This document shows, piece after piece, positions 48,720-60,595 of a DNA stretch of 64,000 nucleotides (its first letter is position 1; each line of letters opens with the position of its first letter). The DNA comes from Hesseltinella vesiculosa (Eukaryota > Mucoromycota > Mucoromycetes > Mucorales > Cunninghamellaceae): assembly GCA_002104935.1 (NCBI GenBank), contig MCGT01000025.1:186001-250000 (forward strand), written 5' to 3'. Position numbers and translations under genes: made by a program. The notes under the pieces were generated by a model. That model was not told the origin of the DNA, searched no databases, and saw nothing but the letters and a program-made list of their open reading frames with translations.

Positions 48720-49210
48720 AAAAAAAAAAAAAAAAAGCAAACGCTGCACAGAACCATTGACTTATTAGATCGACGTCAAATTTTGAGAGGATGCGAAAAT
48801 GCATGGATGATGGTGATGCTGAAAAAATCAGGTCGATTGATGAAGGTTGGTCAGCCAACGTTTGGTCAGATCCGTTTGGACACCTCCGATGCCCCAGCGA
48901 AAAGAAATGAAAAATCAGCCATTTTTGCCAGGCGATTTGATCAAAAATCACAGGGCCAAATTGCTCTAAATAAATTCGCCTCAAATTTTGCGTACCAGCA
49001 CAAAAAGTTGAGACATGACCTTAATAAAAATGGCAATTCTCTCAGACAGCGAGAAGGCGCAAACATGCACTAAAAACGAGATCGCACACACTTGCTCGCG
49101 CACTTGAAGTCCGGTGCACATGAAGCAAGCAGAGAAGAAGGGCTTCCTCGCTCCCTTTGTTTTTCTTTTTGCATCTGGGCTAGGGTGACAATTTCATGCC
49201 TTCTGTAATA
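48720..49210 (+). repeat. Dispersed repeat, longest copy (blocks A and B)
   Basis: It starts after an A18 run with GCAAACGCTGCACAGAAC (48737). Block A (to about 49000) matches 16.69-16.88 kb (direct) and 32.50-32.64 kb (inverted); block B (49059-49200) matches 32.88-33.07 kb (direct). Reading the minus strand over block A gives HFFSLGHRRCPNG and VIFDQIAW, echoed by FFSWGIRRVK at copy 1 and VIFNQIAW at copy 2. These look like decayed fragments of one element. Confidence 0.65.
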
Positions 49211-50179
49211 TTCGTATCAGTGAATTTTCTGACCTCATGGTTTATTTTGAGGGTCTTTAACATCACTTATCACATCCGGAGTTGATGAGAAAAATGCGCT
49301 TTGTACATATTTTTTTCTTAATTTGGTCGCTTTTACTTTTTTTAAGAAGTGCCTCGACTTTTTTTTACAGCACGCTTTGGTGACTGTGCAACTTCATTCT
49401 TTTTACAAATTGTGGCTAACAAACGAAATAACCATGTCACTCACGGATTTTTTTTTTTTGCCTTGCTCTATTCCACTGGGCTTTCAGTCAGCTGGTCCAT
49501 TCTTTTTTCATGCGACGAGCTGACGGACCCAGATCACTTCTCTGGGAAGCCATTTTCAAGAAGTGTTCCCTGGATTTTTAATTAATTAGGCGAATTAGAC
49601 TGTGATGCGTGATTAGTAAATGGTATGCCATTCTTGGGGATCGATGTAACCCCAGTCATGGGTGGGATTGAACCAGGATTGACCGGCTTCAAATCTCGTC
49701 ATAAGCATGAGCATGCAAGCTTTCTGTTATCAATCTGTAAGATGTCTGACCCCTTGCAGCATTAGCCAATGGCAGAACACTATCTTATCAAATTCCATTT
49801 TGGTCATTCAGCGTCATCGTTTCTTTCATTGGCGAAGCGCCCTTTTTTATTTACTTATTGCGCGGTTTTGAGCAAGCTGGGAGAAAGCAGGCATGCGAGT
49901 TTGATTTTTTTTTGTATGATAGAAAGGCGAAGTGACTCGATTTCGAACTTTTTGAGTGATCGAGGGGCTGACCCGATGAAGCATTCTGCGTGAATGTGAA
50001 AAAAAAGGGTGCTGATGCACAGAAAAAAGCTCATTGGCAAACAACCCGACAGTGCGGAAGGTTACATCCAAAAGGGTCAGCAGCCAATGACATTGGCCGT
50101 TGCCAACGAGATCATCTCTTTTTTTCTTTTTGACGTTTGGAATCTGCCCTGACCACCGATAATGTGAAGCCCGAAAGTC

Positions 50180-50186
50180 TATATAA
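50180..50186 (+). promoter_or_regulatory. TATA box (TATATAA) of PHGDH gene
   Basis: TATATAA lies 85 bp before the start at 50271 and is followed by a T/C-rich leader, a typical fungal core promoter. Confidence 0.6.
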
Positions 50187-50270
50187 CAACTTATTGACTT
50201 TTTTTCTTTTTCTTTTTCTTTTACCGATACCCCCCTTTCCTCATCCATTTATTTTATACAAAAAACCATC

Positions 50271-51818
50271 ATGGTCAGCACTGAACCTATTGTCGAGAGA
50301 AAGCGTAGTGCCTCTGTGACTCAAAACAAAGCCAAAGTGTTGCGTCCCTTTAACACAGCTGAAGTCAAAGTGTTGTTGCTTGAAAACGTGAATGCTACGG
50401 CCATCCAAGCTTTTAAGCGTCAAGGCTATCAGGTAATCCTCCTTTCTCCTCGTCCTCTCAATCACTCAACCTCCTTTTTTGATAGGTAGAAACCTGTAGC
50501 AAGGCCTTGGTTGGCGATGAGCTGATTGAAAAGATCAAGGACGTGCACGTGATTGGCATTCGATCAAAGACAAAGCTGACAAAGCAGGTGCTGGATGAGG
50601 CCAAGAATTTGCTTGCGATTGGTTGCTTCTGCATTGGCACCAACCAAGTGGATCTCCACCATGCTGCTAAAAAGGGCATCGCTGTCTTCAACAGCCCTTT
50701 CAGCAACTCTCGCTCCGTGGCCGAATTAGTCATTGGTGAAATCATCTGCTTGGCTCGTCAGGTACGACATAAGAAAGGAGACGAAAAAAAAAAGAGTTAA
50801 CGATGTTCTCCTCAATTGTTAGCTCGGCGACCGGAATAGCGAGATGCACCAAGGCATTTGGAACAAGGTGTCCAAGAACTGTTTTGAGATCCGTGGCAAG
50901 GTGCTGGGCATTGTAGGCTATGGCCACATTGGGTCGCAGCTGTCGGTGTTGGCTGAAGCCATGGGCATGAGCGTCTTTTTTTACGATGTGTTACAAATCA
51001 TGCCGCTAGGCCAAGCCAAGCAAGTCGAGACCTTGGATGAGTTGCTGGCCGTGGCCGATTTCGTGTCTCTGCACGTGCCTGAGCTTGAAGAAACCAAGAA
51101 CATGATTGGCGAAACTGAATTCAAAGCTATGAAACAAGGCGCCTATCTCCTCAACAATGCCCGTGGCAAAGGTAACTGCACCAACAAAAAAGAAAGACGT
51201 GGTTTTCTTAACCTCTGGTTTTTTTTTAGTTGTGCAAATCCCCGCGCTTGTGCAAGCACTGCAATCTGGCCATCTTGCTGGAGCCGCCATTGACGTGTTC
51301 CCAACTGAACCTGCTGCCAATGGCCCCCACTTCACTGACTATCCCGACTTATTGTCCTGCCCCAACCTGATCATGACCCCTCACATCGGTGGCTCGACCG
51401 AGGAAGCTCAGCGAATGATCGGCATGGAAGTCGCCACGGCTTTGACTAAGTTCATCAACGAAGGCGCGTCTGTCGGCGCCGTCAACTTTCCCGAAATCGA
51501 TCTCCGTGCCATCCGTGAAGACGACAAACACACTGTCCGCGTCCTCAACATCCACCAGAATACCATGGGCGTGCTTCGAGTAAGCGGGTGCAAAACGGCT
51601 CACTTCCCTCTTTGGAACGACTGACCCTTTTTTTCTGTTGACAGAAAATCAACGAAATCTTTGCCGACCACAACGTTGAAAAGCAGTACTCCGACTCCAA
51701 AGGAGACATCGCCTATGTGATGGCAGATATCTGCGATGTCACCCCCGACAAGTTGGATTCGCTGTATGAAGCCATCATTGCCATCCCTGCCAACATCCGC
51801 ACCCGTGTCTTGTATTAA
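50271..51818 (+). CDS. SER3: D-3-phosphoglycerate dehydrogenase
   Basis: Five exons: 50271-50432, 50486-50761, 50823-51171, 51230-51579 and 51645-51818; 436 residues. After a ~30-residue leader comes the substrate domain ([40 protein letters not shown]). The NAD-binding Rossmann loop is [20 protein letters not shown]. Catalytic parts are NNARG (Arg), [11 protein letters not shown] (Glu region) and [13 protein letters not shown] (His). The last exon codes a C-terminal ACT domain ([20 protein letters not shown]), which senses serine in related enzymes. It oxidises 3-phosphoglycerate to phosphohydroxypyruvate, the first step of serine synthesis, in the cytosol. The layout matches fungal Ser3/Ser33 and E. 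coli SerA rather than the longer animal form. Confidence 0.96.
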
Positions 51819-52511
51819 TGGCCGCCATCGCCATGACTACTTCTCTCACTCACCATCATCATTGTTTTTATCATTCCTTTCTTCATTCAACCTAACATCT
51901 CCCATACCATTTTTTTACCCAGCCTCGTCAATTCAACCTGATCTTGAATAATAATAAAAGTAGAGCCTCCGCCATGTCGTTTCTTTTTTTTATTTTTATG
52001 TGGAGGGGACGGGACTGTTTTCTCGTTACTTGATATAAAACAATCAAAGTGATCTCATAAGATCAGTGGTCAAGCAGGTGCCTGGCAGTCGATGATGACC
52101 AACTGGTGCCTCCACCCTACAGCAAACAGCAAAAGTGAAAAAGTGACAGCGCGATCAAATTTGAGTTTCCACAGCCTCCTGGGCTACAGTGCAGTGCCGA
52201 CATTTCCAACTCCGGCAAGCAGCCATGGCCGACCCAAAACAGGAACGTCGCGGCCAACATAACCATGCTTTGTCCTCTTTTCAGCACGTTTGAAGATTTG
52301 GAAGGTTTCATCCACAGTCATCATGGTACCAGCATTGTGGAACGTATTATTATTATTTTTTTTTTTGCTGAGCCTATTCGAATGTTCTCAGGTTTCAGTT
52401 TGTACAGTGGAGCTGTTTCCTTTTGTGCAACATCTAGAGACATGAAAAGAGCTTCCTATTTAATGAAGAGGGCACGAATGATAACAAATAGTAAAATTTG
52501 GGTAGAAAGAC
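51819..52511. other. Intergenic
   Basis: It follows the PHGDH stop. Two short frames (52117-52311 minus, VMLAATFLFWVGHGCLPEL...; 52265-52525 plus, STFEDLEGFIHSHHGTSIVE...) overlap on opposite strands and match nothing known. No gene is called. Confidence 0.4.
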
Positions 52512-53938
52512 CTAGTTATTGTTAAACAAGGAGGTCACAAGGTTGGTGAAGGCTTTCAGAGGGGTGGTATTAGGGCGGTCGATCTTGGCAAGGATCTGCT
52601 CAAGGTGGCCTTCATACCATTGCTGTTCGGTCACTTTCATCGTCCATTGGCTCTTGAGTGTGCGTTGGCCGAATTTTTGCCGGTCGTACCAGATATAGGG
52701 CAATGTCAGGGTGAACAAGCAGGTGATAAGGCACAGAAACTGCATAAAGGCATTGTCCACGAGCTTGGAGAAGGTGGAGTCGGTCTTGACGTCAATGCTG
52801 TAGTTTTCCATTTCAAAGGTGATATGCAGGCTGTTTTTGTACCCATTGCGGCGGATGGCAGCCATCAGAGCTAAGGAGAAAAGAGATTAAAACACGAGGT
52901 CGCCTTTTTTTTTTTTTTTTTGGTTTACCTTGGGTCAGTTCACCGTAATTCCATTGGATTTGCTTGGACAGACGCAGATTTTTGAGCTTGCTGTCGGATT
53001 GAACATAGTCTTTGCACACATCATGGAGCGACTGGATGACGTTGGTTTTGGGATGAGGAGGGACAAAGATGCCGACGCAGGTGGTATTGATATAGTCGCT
53101 GCAGTCCAAAGCAAATTCGAAATCCACAACGCGCTCGGTCTTGACTGCCTCCTTTTTCTTTTTCCAATGGCGGTGATGATGGTGATGGTGGCGTTTCTTA
53201 GAATGCTTGATTTCTTCATGATAGCCTAAAGACCGCAGAGTAAGAATCAAAGGGATGTTAGGGCGTGTGCGGCAGAGGTGGTCAATGAGACTTGCCCAAA
53301 AATTTGATTTTCATGCGTGGAGGCAGGTTGTGCTGCTTGAAGAACTGGACTAAGGCTTCAGGGTCGGTATTCAAATGGACATCGCGAGAGCTGACGCCTT
53401 CGCGCTTGACTTCATAACTAGCAGTATAGATAGAGTAGGAGGGAGGAAAGGGGCGGCCGTCAAAGTTGGGGCCAGCGTCATGGATCTGGGACAGGGCTTC
53501 TTGCGGCTGGTCTTTGGGTAGCAGCGCTGTTTGATCGGAGTCGTCGTCGTGTTCCAGGTCATAGTCATCAAGGGTAGTCATAGCGATAGTGGCGTTAGGT
53601 TGGGAGGACGCGGAAGCGGATGCCAAGGCTGGGGTATGAGGGATAGCGGGTACTCGAGGCTGGAAGGGATGGGTGTTGGATGGAGGTAGAGCCAGGGATT
53701 CATCACGGATGTAACCATCGAGATCGGCATTAGGCAATGCAATGGCAGCGGTCAGCGGAAAGTGTTCAGCAATGGCGTCTTCGTAAGATGGTAATTGCGC
53801 ATAGCCTTGGTTGTCAGGCGCTTGGGCAGACGGAGCGCTGGGTTGGATGGTGGAGCGAGTGGACGGGCCACTCGGAGACGTGAACGCTGGGCTGATATAG
53901 GTATATATGCTGTCGTCTGTTGGCTGCTTCTTGGACAT
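52512..53938 (-). CDS. Fungal membrane protein of unnamed family, tandem paralog A
   Basis: Three exons: 53938-53296, 53225-52929 and 52870-52512; 432 residues. I do not know a function. The N-terminal ~180 residues are disordered and Pro/Ser-rich, with LPSYEDAI and PPSYSIY (PY-like motifs that could bind WW-domain ubiquitin ligases of the Rsp5 type). A conserved block follows: REGVSSRDVHLNTDPEALVQ, LPPRMKIKFLGYHEE, and VVDFEFALDCSDYIN. Near the C-terminus is one hydrophobic hairpin (FMQFLCLITCLFTLTLPYIW), then QRTLKSQWTMKVTEQQWYEG. A His-rich run (KKRHHHHHHRHWKKKK) could bind metal. The first intron needs a GC donor (GCAAGT at 53295-53290). The next gene upstream is a paralog with the same order of blocks. 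Confidence 0.85.
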
Positions 53939-54224
53939 GTTGAATAGGAAGGAAAGGGCCAGAAAGTAGGAAAAAAATGCGAATAAAAATCGAATATCTT
54001 GGCCAAAATGCCAAGACGGCAATGGCTCTGTCCAAATCAAGCTGAATTCTACCGAGCGGGAGTTGCCCAAAAAAAAACCGGTGCCTGGGATTTTATTAGC
54101 AGGGCATTCTGGTAACACAAGAAAGCAAGGAGAGGAGAAAGAGAGAGTAGAGTAGACATATGGGGAAAAGAAAGGAGAGCCGTCAGACAATGGGTATGAA
54201 AAAAAAAAAAGGACAGGGAGAGGG

Positions 54225-55441
54225 TTAGATGATGAAAGGAACATTGCCAAAGGAAGCGACAGGGCTGATCTGAGACAAAACTTCGCGCAAATGCTGGTCA
54301 TACCACTGCTGTTCAGTGCATCGCATCGTCCATTCTGACTTGAGCGTACGGTGACCAAACTGGTGACGGAAAAGGAGCAGGATAGGCCAAGCTAAGATCC
54401 ACAGGCATGTAATGAAAAACAAGACACGGATCGCCTTGTGGTCAACCATCTGTGAAATCGTCGAGTTGGATTTGACGTAGATGCGGTAGTTTTCCAATTC
54501 ATACGTGATAGCGACACTGTGGCGATACCCATGTGAGCGGATGGCAGCTGTAAAGGCTGAGAGGAAAAAAAAAAGGTGAGCGGGTCACATCATCGCTCGC
54601 CCAGTTTTACCTCGTGTGAGCTGGGCATAGTTCCAGTTGATGACCTTGGTTAAGCGTAATTCTTTGAGCTGGCTGTTGGTATGGACGTATTCATCGCACA
54701 GTTCTCGGACAGTCTTGATGGCGCCAGTCTTAGGGTCCGGCATCACATAGATCCCGTGGCATTGAGGGGATACTTCATCGCTGCAATCGATACTGAACTG
54801 AAAGTCGTCGACTTGCTTGGTGACAGGTTCCCGTTCCTCACGCCAGTTGCCATCCTCGTCACGGGTGTTGCGAGTTCGGTAATGGGTTTCTTCGTGGTAG
54901 CCATGAAAGTTGATTTTCAATCTTGGAGCGGTGTTGTGCTGCTGTAGGAACTGGACCAGGGCTTCGCCATCGGTGTTTAGGTGGGTGTCTCGGGAGATCA
55001 CGCCTTCTTTCTTGGTCAGGAATTTGGCGCCGTAAATGCTATAGCCGGGAGGAGGAGGCCGGCCAAGAAAGCAGTGTCGTTTTGAAGCTGCTGCGGCTGG
55101 GCTTGGGGAGGAAGAAGCGGTTGCTGGTCGTCGGCTTCAATCAGGCGATGGGGTTGATTTTCATAGTCACCTGTGTTGAACATGGTCGGACTAGATACAG
55201 ATGCATAGGAATTCAAGTCGGGGTTGTAGGGAGGGATGGTGGTGTCGCGAGTAAGACCTTCGAATTCGGAATGGCTGGGTAATGGAGAGGTGCCGCCCAA
55301 CGCATCTTGGTAGCTTGGCAGGGACATGGCCTCGTCGGTTTGGCCGAGCGAGGGTGCGGAAGGCTCAGCGGACTGGCTTCCAGATGCTGACGTAGGCGGG
55401 CTGGTATAAGAGTAGTAATAGTCATGATTTTTTTTCGACAT
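54225..55441 (-). pseudogene. Tandem paralog B of the same membrane-protein family, frameshifted
   Basis: Exons 55441-54611 and 54556-54225. The blocks match paralog A: MSKK start, LPSYQDAL, then GYSIYGAKFLTKKEGVISRD, THLNTDGEALVQFLQ, RLKINFHGYHEET, FQFSIDCSDEVSPQ, AFTAAIRSHGYRHSVAITYE, a hydrophobic segment (IRVLFFITCLWILAWPILLL) and RTLKSEWTMRCTEQQWYDQH. The reading frame breaks between LQNDTAFLAG and the GRPPPPGYSIY block (about 55040-55085), where exon 1 is one base short of closing. No intron fits there. It lacks the intron that splits GYHEE in paralog A and has a charged Glu/Arg loop instead of the His run. It could be a recent pseudogene, a sequence error or, less likely, a programmed frameshift. 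Confidence 0.8.
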
Positions 55442-55771
55442 GACAGCTGATAACGTAAAACTAGAAAAGAATGGAGGCTGGACAAGAGAGAAAGAAGGGG
55501 TTAGCGAAAAAACTCTTGGCCTTTTTTCGCTCGTTTCTATTCAAACACCGCCTATTTTTTAATTTTTTTTTGCTCTGTGCCATTGTTATGAACAAAAGGG
55601 AAGTCATGGGTAAGCGTCTTGAACAAACCAGCCCGCTGGTTCTCAGGTTGTAGAAAAGTGTAGCAAACGAGTGCTTTTAATAAAAATACATGAAAAGAAA
55701 AATATGGGAATGTCATCAATGGGGATTTTCTATGAAAGTGTAGGTAGGAAGCAAAAAAAAAAAAAAAAAGT

Positions 55772-57566
<1,795 letters not shown>

Positions 57567-58027
57567 TGTTTGTTATTTGTTTTTGGTAAGGAAGAAAAAG
57601 AAACAAAGAGGATAGGCTGATAGAAAAAGATAGGTTTTAAAACCGACAGATATAAAGAGAGTTAAAAAAAAAAAAAGGAACGCTCTAATATAATAGGGCG
57701 GTAATGAAGAACATCCTGCTGCCGATGGCGCAATCATCTTGTCGGCCAATCACGTCGGCTTCTTCATGCAAATGCATTCATCGACCTCAGCAAATCACAG
57801 CAGTTTTTCTTGGATGACGCCACTCTACTGCTTCATCATCGATGTTGCTCTTCTTCTACTATTTTTGTCAGCCGTTTGCGGTAAGTATACCTTTCCTCTT
57901 TTCTACCGGCATGGAAAGAATGCAAGCCTGAAACGCATTGCTCGGTGCCGGAAAATCACCCTCCCGACCGAGTCTTTTGGTGTTTTGTTCTTATTTTTTT
58001 TTTTTTTTTTTACCACGGTCAGCAGTG
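57567..58027. other. Divergent intergenic region; possible upstream exon
   Basis: It holds the promoters of MET3 and the next gene. A possible short exon at 57814-57880 (MTPLYCFIIDVALLLLFL...) ends in a GTAAGT donor and would join in phase at 58023, giving a hydrophobic leader. It may equally be 5' untranslated. Confidence 0.4.
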
Positions 58028-58875
58028 ATGATACTTATTCTTGGATCAGGTTGGACTGGTGACTTTCTTGCTCCTCTTTTGACAGAAAGGACCATTCCCT
58101 TTACTGCCACCACACGTGATGGCCGCCAGCAATCGATTGCTTGGCAGCTAGCACACCCTGTCAATGTCGATGCTTTACCCCTGGCCGACACCGTGATCGT
58201 GACGTTTGCTGTCAAGGATCCGGCTCTCATGACCGAGCTTCTGCAGGCCTATCAGCAACGCCATCAGACTTCGGCCACTCGGTGGATCTTGCTGTCGTCT
58301 ACCCGACCCTTCTCAGCCTCGACCCTGCAGGATCGCAATGCACCTCTGGATGTCGCCAAGGACACCGGCCGCTTACCTGCCGAAGAGGTTGTTCTTGCAG
58401 CTAAAGGTTGCGTGCTTCACCTTGCTGGTTTGTGGGGCGGGCAAAGGTAACGTCGGACGCTGGGCTGACGGCCTTTGCTCATGCCTCCTTTTTTTTTTCT
58501 AGACAACCAAAGAACTGGGTGGCACGATTCAAAACAAAAGAGGCGCTCAAGGGTAAATTGATGGTACGCCAACTCCATCTGATTCACGGCCATGACGTTG
58601 CACGCGCCATCCTGGCATCCCACGAGCATTTCCAACCTGGCCGATGGATTGTGACGGATGGTGGGTGCTATGACTGGGCTAAGATCTTCAAACAATGGGG
58701 TACCCTCGAACAGCAAGAGCAATTGCAAGACCTCCTGGCAAATGACCCTGATGTCCATCAGCCCGGCTCTTTAGATACCCTGATCCAGACCACCCAGGTC
58801 TTCCCTCGCTTGGATTCGAGCGAATTCTGGGAAGCCCACGATCTGCAGCCGTCGGAATTCTTAACCATTTCATAA
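58028..58875 (+). CDS. NAD(P)-binding Rossmann-fold protein (epimerase/dehydratase-like)
   Basis: Two exons, 58028-58446 and 58503-58875; 263 residues. It begins MILILGSGWTGDFLAPLL, a dinucleotide-binding GxGxxG. Next come PFTATTRDGRQQ (where nucleotide specificity is set), ADTVIVTFAVKD and WILLSSTRPF. The end, QLHLIHGHDVARAILASHEH then RWIVTDGGCYDW, is that of extended-SDR-like nucleoside-sugar epimerase relatives found in fungi and bacteria (YeeZ-like). No YxxxK catalytic pair is obvious, so it may be a binding or atypical enzyme. The substrate is unknown. The intron is 56 nt. A possible extra 5' coding exon would add a 24-residue hydrophobic leader; the shorter start is preferred because it places the Rossmann strand at the N-terminus. 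Confidence 0.75.
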
Positions 58876-59168
58876 GAAATAAAACAAGTGGCGTGATTTG
58901 GCTGCTTGTTGATGCTCAAAGAGCCGACCAGGCTTGGATGTCATCATTGAGGGTCCGTTCGGCTGTTTTCAAAAAGGTCATCACAGAATCGTGGAGAGGT
59001 GTTTGTTACACAAGACAACGTATTCATGCATGGGGCAACCCCGCATGTCATCTATACCAGACAGGCATTTTAAAATGTGATTATTTTATTTTCATCGTAA
59101 TTTTTTCTGTCTCTCTTGCATATGGTGCAGACAAAAGATGGAATTAAAAATATAAAACAAGAGGGAGG

Positions 59169-60361
59169 CTAGTTACGTTCATCAGGCTTCAAATGGTCGG
59201 TGGGTGAGTGAGCAGGTTGAGCGGCTTCATATCCTTGACCAGCAGGAGGAAGCACAGCAGAAGAAGGTTGTTGGTTTTCATAGTAGTAGCGTTCTTGGTA
59301 TGCACCGGGTTGGTTAGGTTCGGGATAGTAATAGCCTTGATGATATTGCTGGGGTTGGTTGCCATAGTCTTCGTAGCCGGTGGTGAAATGACGACCACTG
59401 TCATAATCCGAAGGCATCGTGGCATAGTAACCACCAGCAGCACCATTATTCAAATCCGTCATTCGAGGAACAGTGGGGGAAGGGTGGCTGGCACCGCTGA
59501 GTGAAGGGGTGGAGCCGACGGCAGCAGCAACCATGCCAGGTGAACGATGATGAGGGAAATCGCTTTCTTGCAGGCCAAAGTCTTCAAAGTCAGGGTTTTG
59601 GCGAGGCTTACGTCGGCTAGCACAGCCACCACGACGATTCAACCAAGCAATCAGACCACCAATAAGAGCAAGACCCACTAAAAAAAAAATAGAGGAAAAA
59701 AAAATGAAGTTAGGACATTACCAATCATGATCCAGGGCAATCTAAACAACGTCGTCGGATGTCGATGGACCGAAAAAAAAATCTTACCAACTCCGCCTAC
59801 AACGGCACCAGCAATGGTCCCAGCAGAAGTGCCACTGGATTGGTTTGAAGGAGAGGCTGAAGGAGAGGATGAGGTGGTGGAGGTCATGGAGGAAGTGTCG
59901 GACGAGATGGTGTTGCTGGAGACTGGGGCGGAGGTAGGGCGACGACCAGACGAGGTAGGCGCGACGGTGGTGGTGGGCACAGCTGTCGTAGATGGAGCAG
60001 CGGATGAAGGAGGAGGAGGAGGAGGAGGAGCAGCGGTGGTTGTAGGCACCACCGAGGTTGTTGCAGGGGGAGGAACATTGCTAGTTGTCGCAGGAGGAGC
60101 AGCAGTGGTGGGAGCGTTTGTAGGAGGGTTGCCAGCGCCGCCAGTATTTGTTGCACCACCGTTACCAGGGTCGCCAGTGTTTGTTGCTCCACCACTGCCA
60201 CCATTACCAGCATCGCCAGTGTTTGCGCTTCCACTATCGGCTGAGCCGCCGCCGCCAAAAATGGCTGACAAAACGTCTCGACGCTCGACTTGAGCACCAT
60301 GTACCACAGTCACTTGATAAAGAGCAACAGAGACAAATAAAACCCAAAGGTGCAGCTTCAT
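59169..60361 (-). CDS. Mid2/WSC-like single-pass cell-surface sensor
   Basis: Two exons, 60361-59788 and 59677-59169; 360 residues. A signal peptide (LHLWVLFVSVALYQVTVVHG) opens a Gly/Asn repeat segment (GGATNTGDPGNGGATNTGG), then a long Ser/Thr/Pro-rich stalk likely to be O-mannosylated. One transmembrane segment (GTIAGAVVGGVVGLALIGGL) is stopped by a basic NRRGG. A ~150-residue tail rich in Tyr/Gln/Pro/Ser follows (e.g. YHQGYYYPEPNQP). This is the layout of fungal wall-stress sensors such as Mid2/Mtl1/Wsc, which signal to Rho1 and the integrity kinase pathway. No WSC Cys domain is present. The intron falls exactly inside the membrane segment. GGA and GCA runs make the stalk prone to length change. 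Confidence 0.78.
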
Positions 60362-60595
60362 GGTAAAATAAAATAAAATAAAAAACGAAAGGACTGGGTA
60401 AAAAAAAAAAAAAGAATGAGGGAAGAAAGAAAAAGATCAGCGTGAAAAAAAGGAACAACAAAAAAAGAAAAAGGGGAGATGCAAAAAAAGGAGTTTGAAA
60501 GCAGTCAAAAATAGGCTGACCAGTCAGAGTGAAAAAACAGTGTGTTTAGCATTGTTTCAGAGGAAGGAGTGATAGCTTTTTTTTCTACCTTTGAA

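Larger units (their letters stand above)
46770..50270. other. Largest gene-poor stretch, with repeat and remnants
   Basis: 3.5 kb without an intact gene. At 47359-47764 (-) two Lys-rich frames (MKKRAAVKKSGSPKRG... and ...QLTVQLPQPKKKEGGQGHW) abut at an A11 run, which could be a frameshifted small gene. At 48150-48700 (+) short coding-like pieces such as NMRKNCDLTLLILSNIRADP and YVQRRANAKVDFKCYSEPDN occur between possible splice sites but cannot be joined in frame. Dispersed repeat sequence fills 48.72-49.21 kb. No tRNA was convincing. Confidence 0.45.

Noticed and set aside
49621..49720. tRNA-like GGTTCAATCCC on the minus strand
   Set aside because: The flanking bases do not pair as a T arm and no acceptor or anticodon arm can be drawn.
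59730..59755. Possible 20-nt extra exon in the Mid2-like gene (ATTGCCCTGGATCATGATTG)
   Set aside because: Including it creates a stop in the required phase; skipping it joins the membrane segment cleanly.
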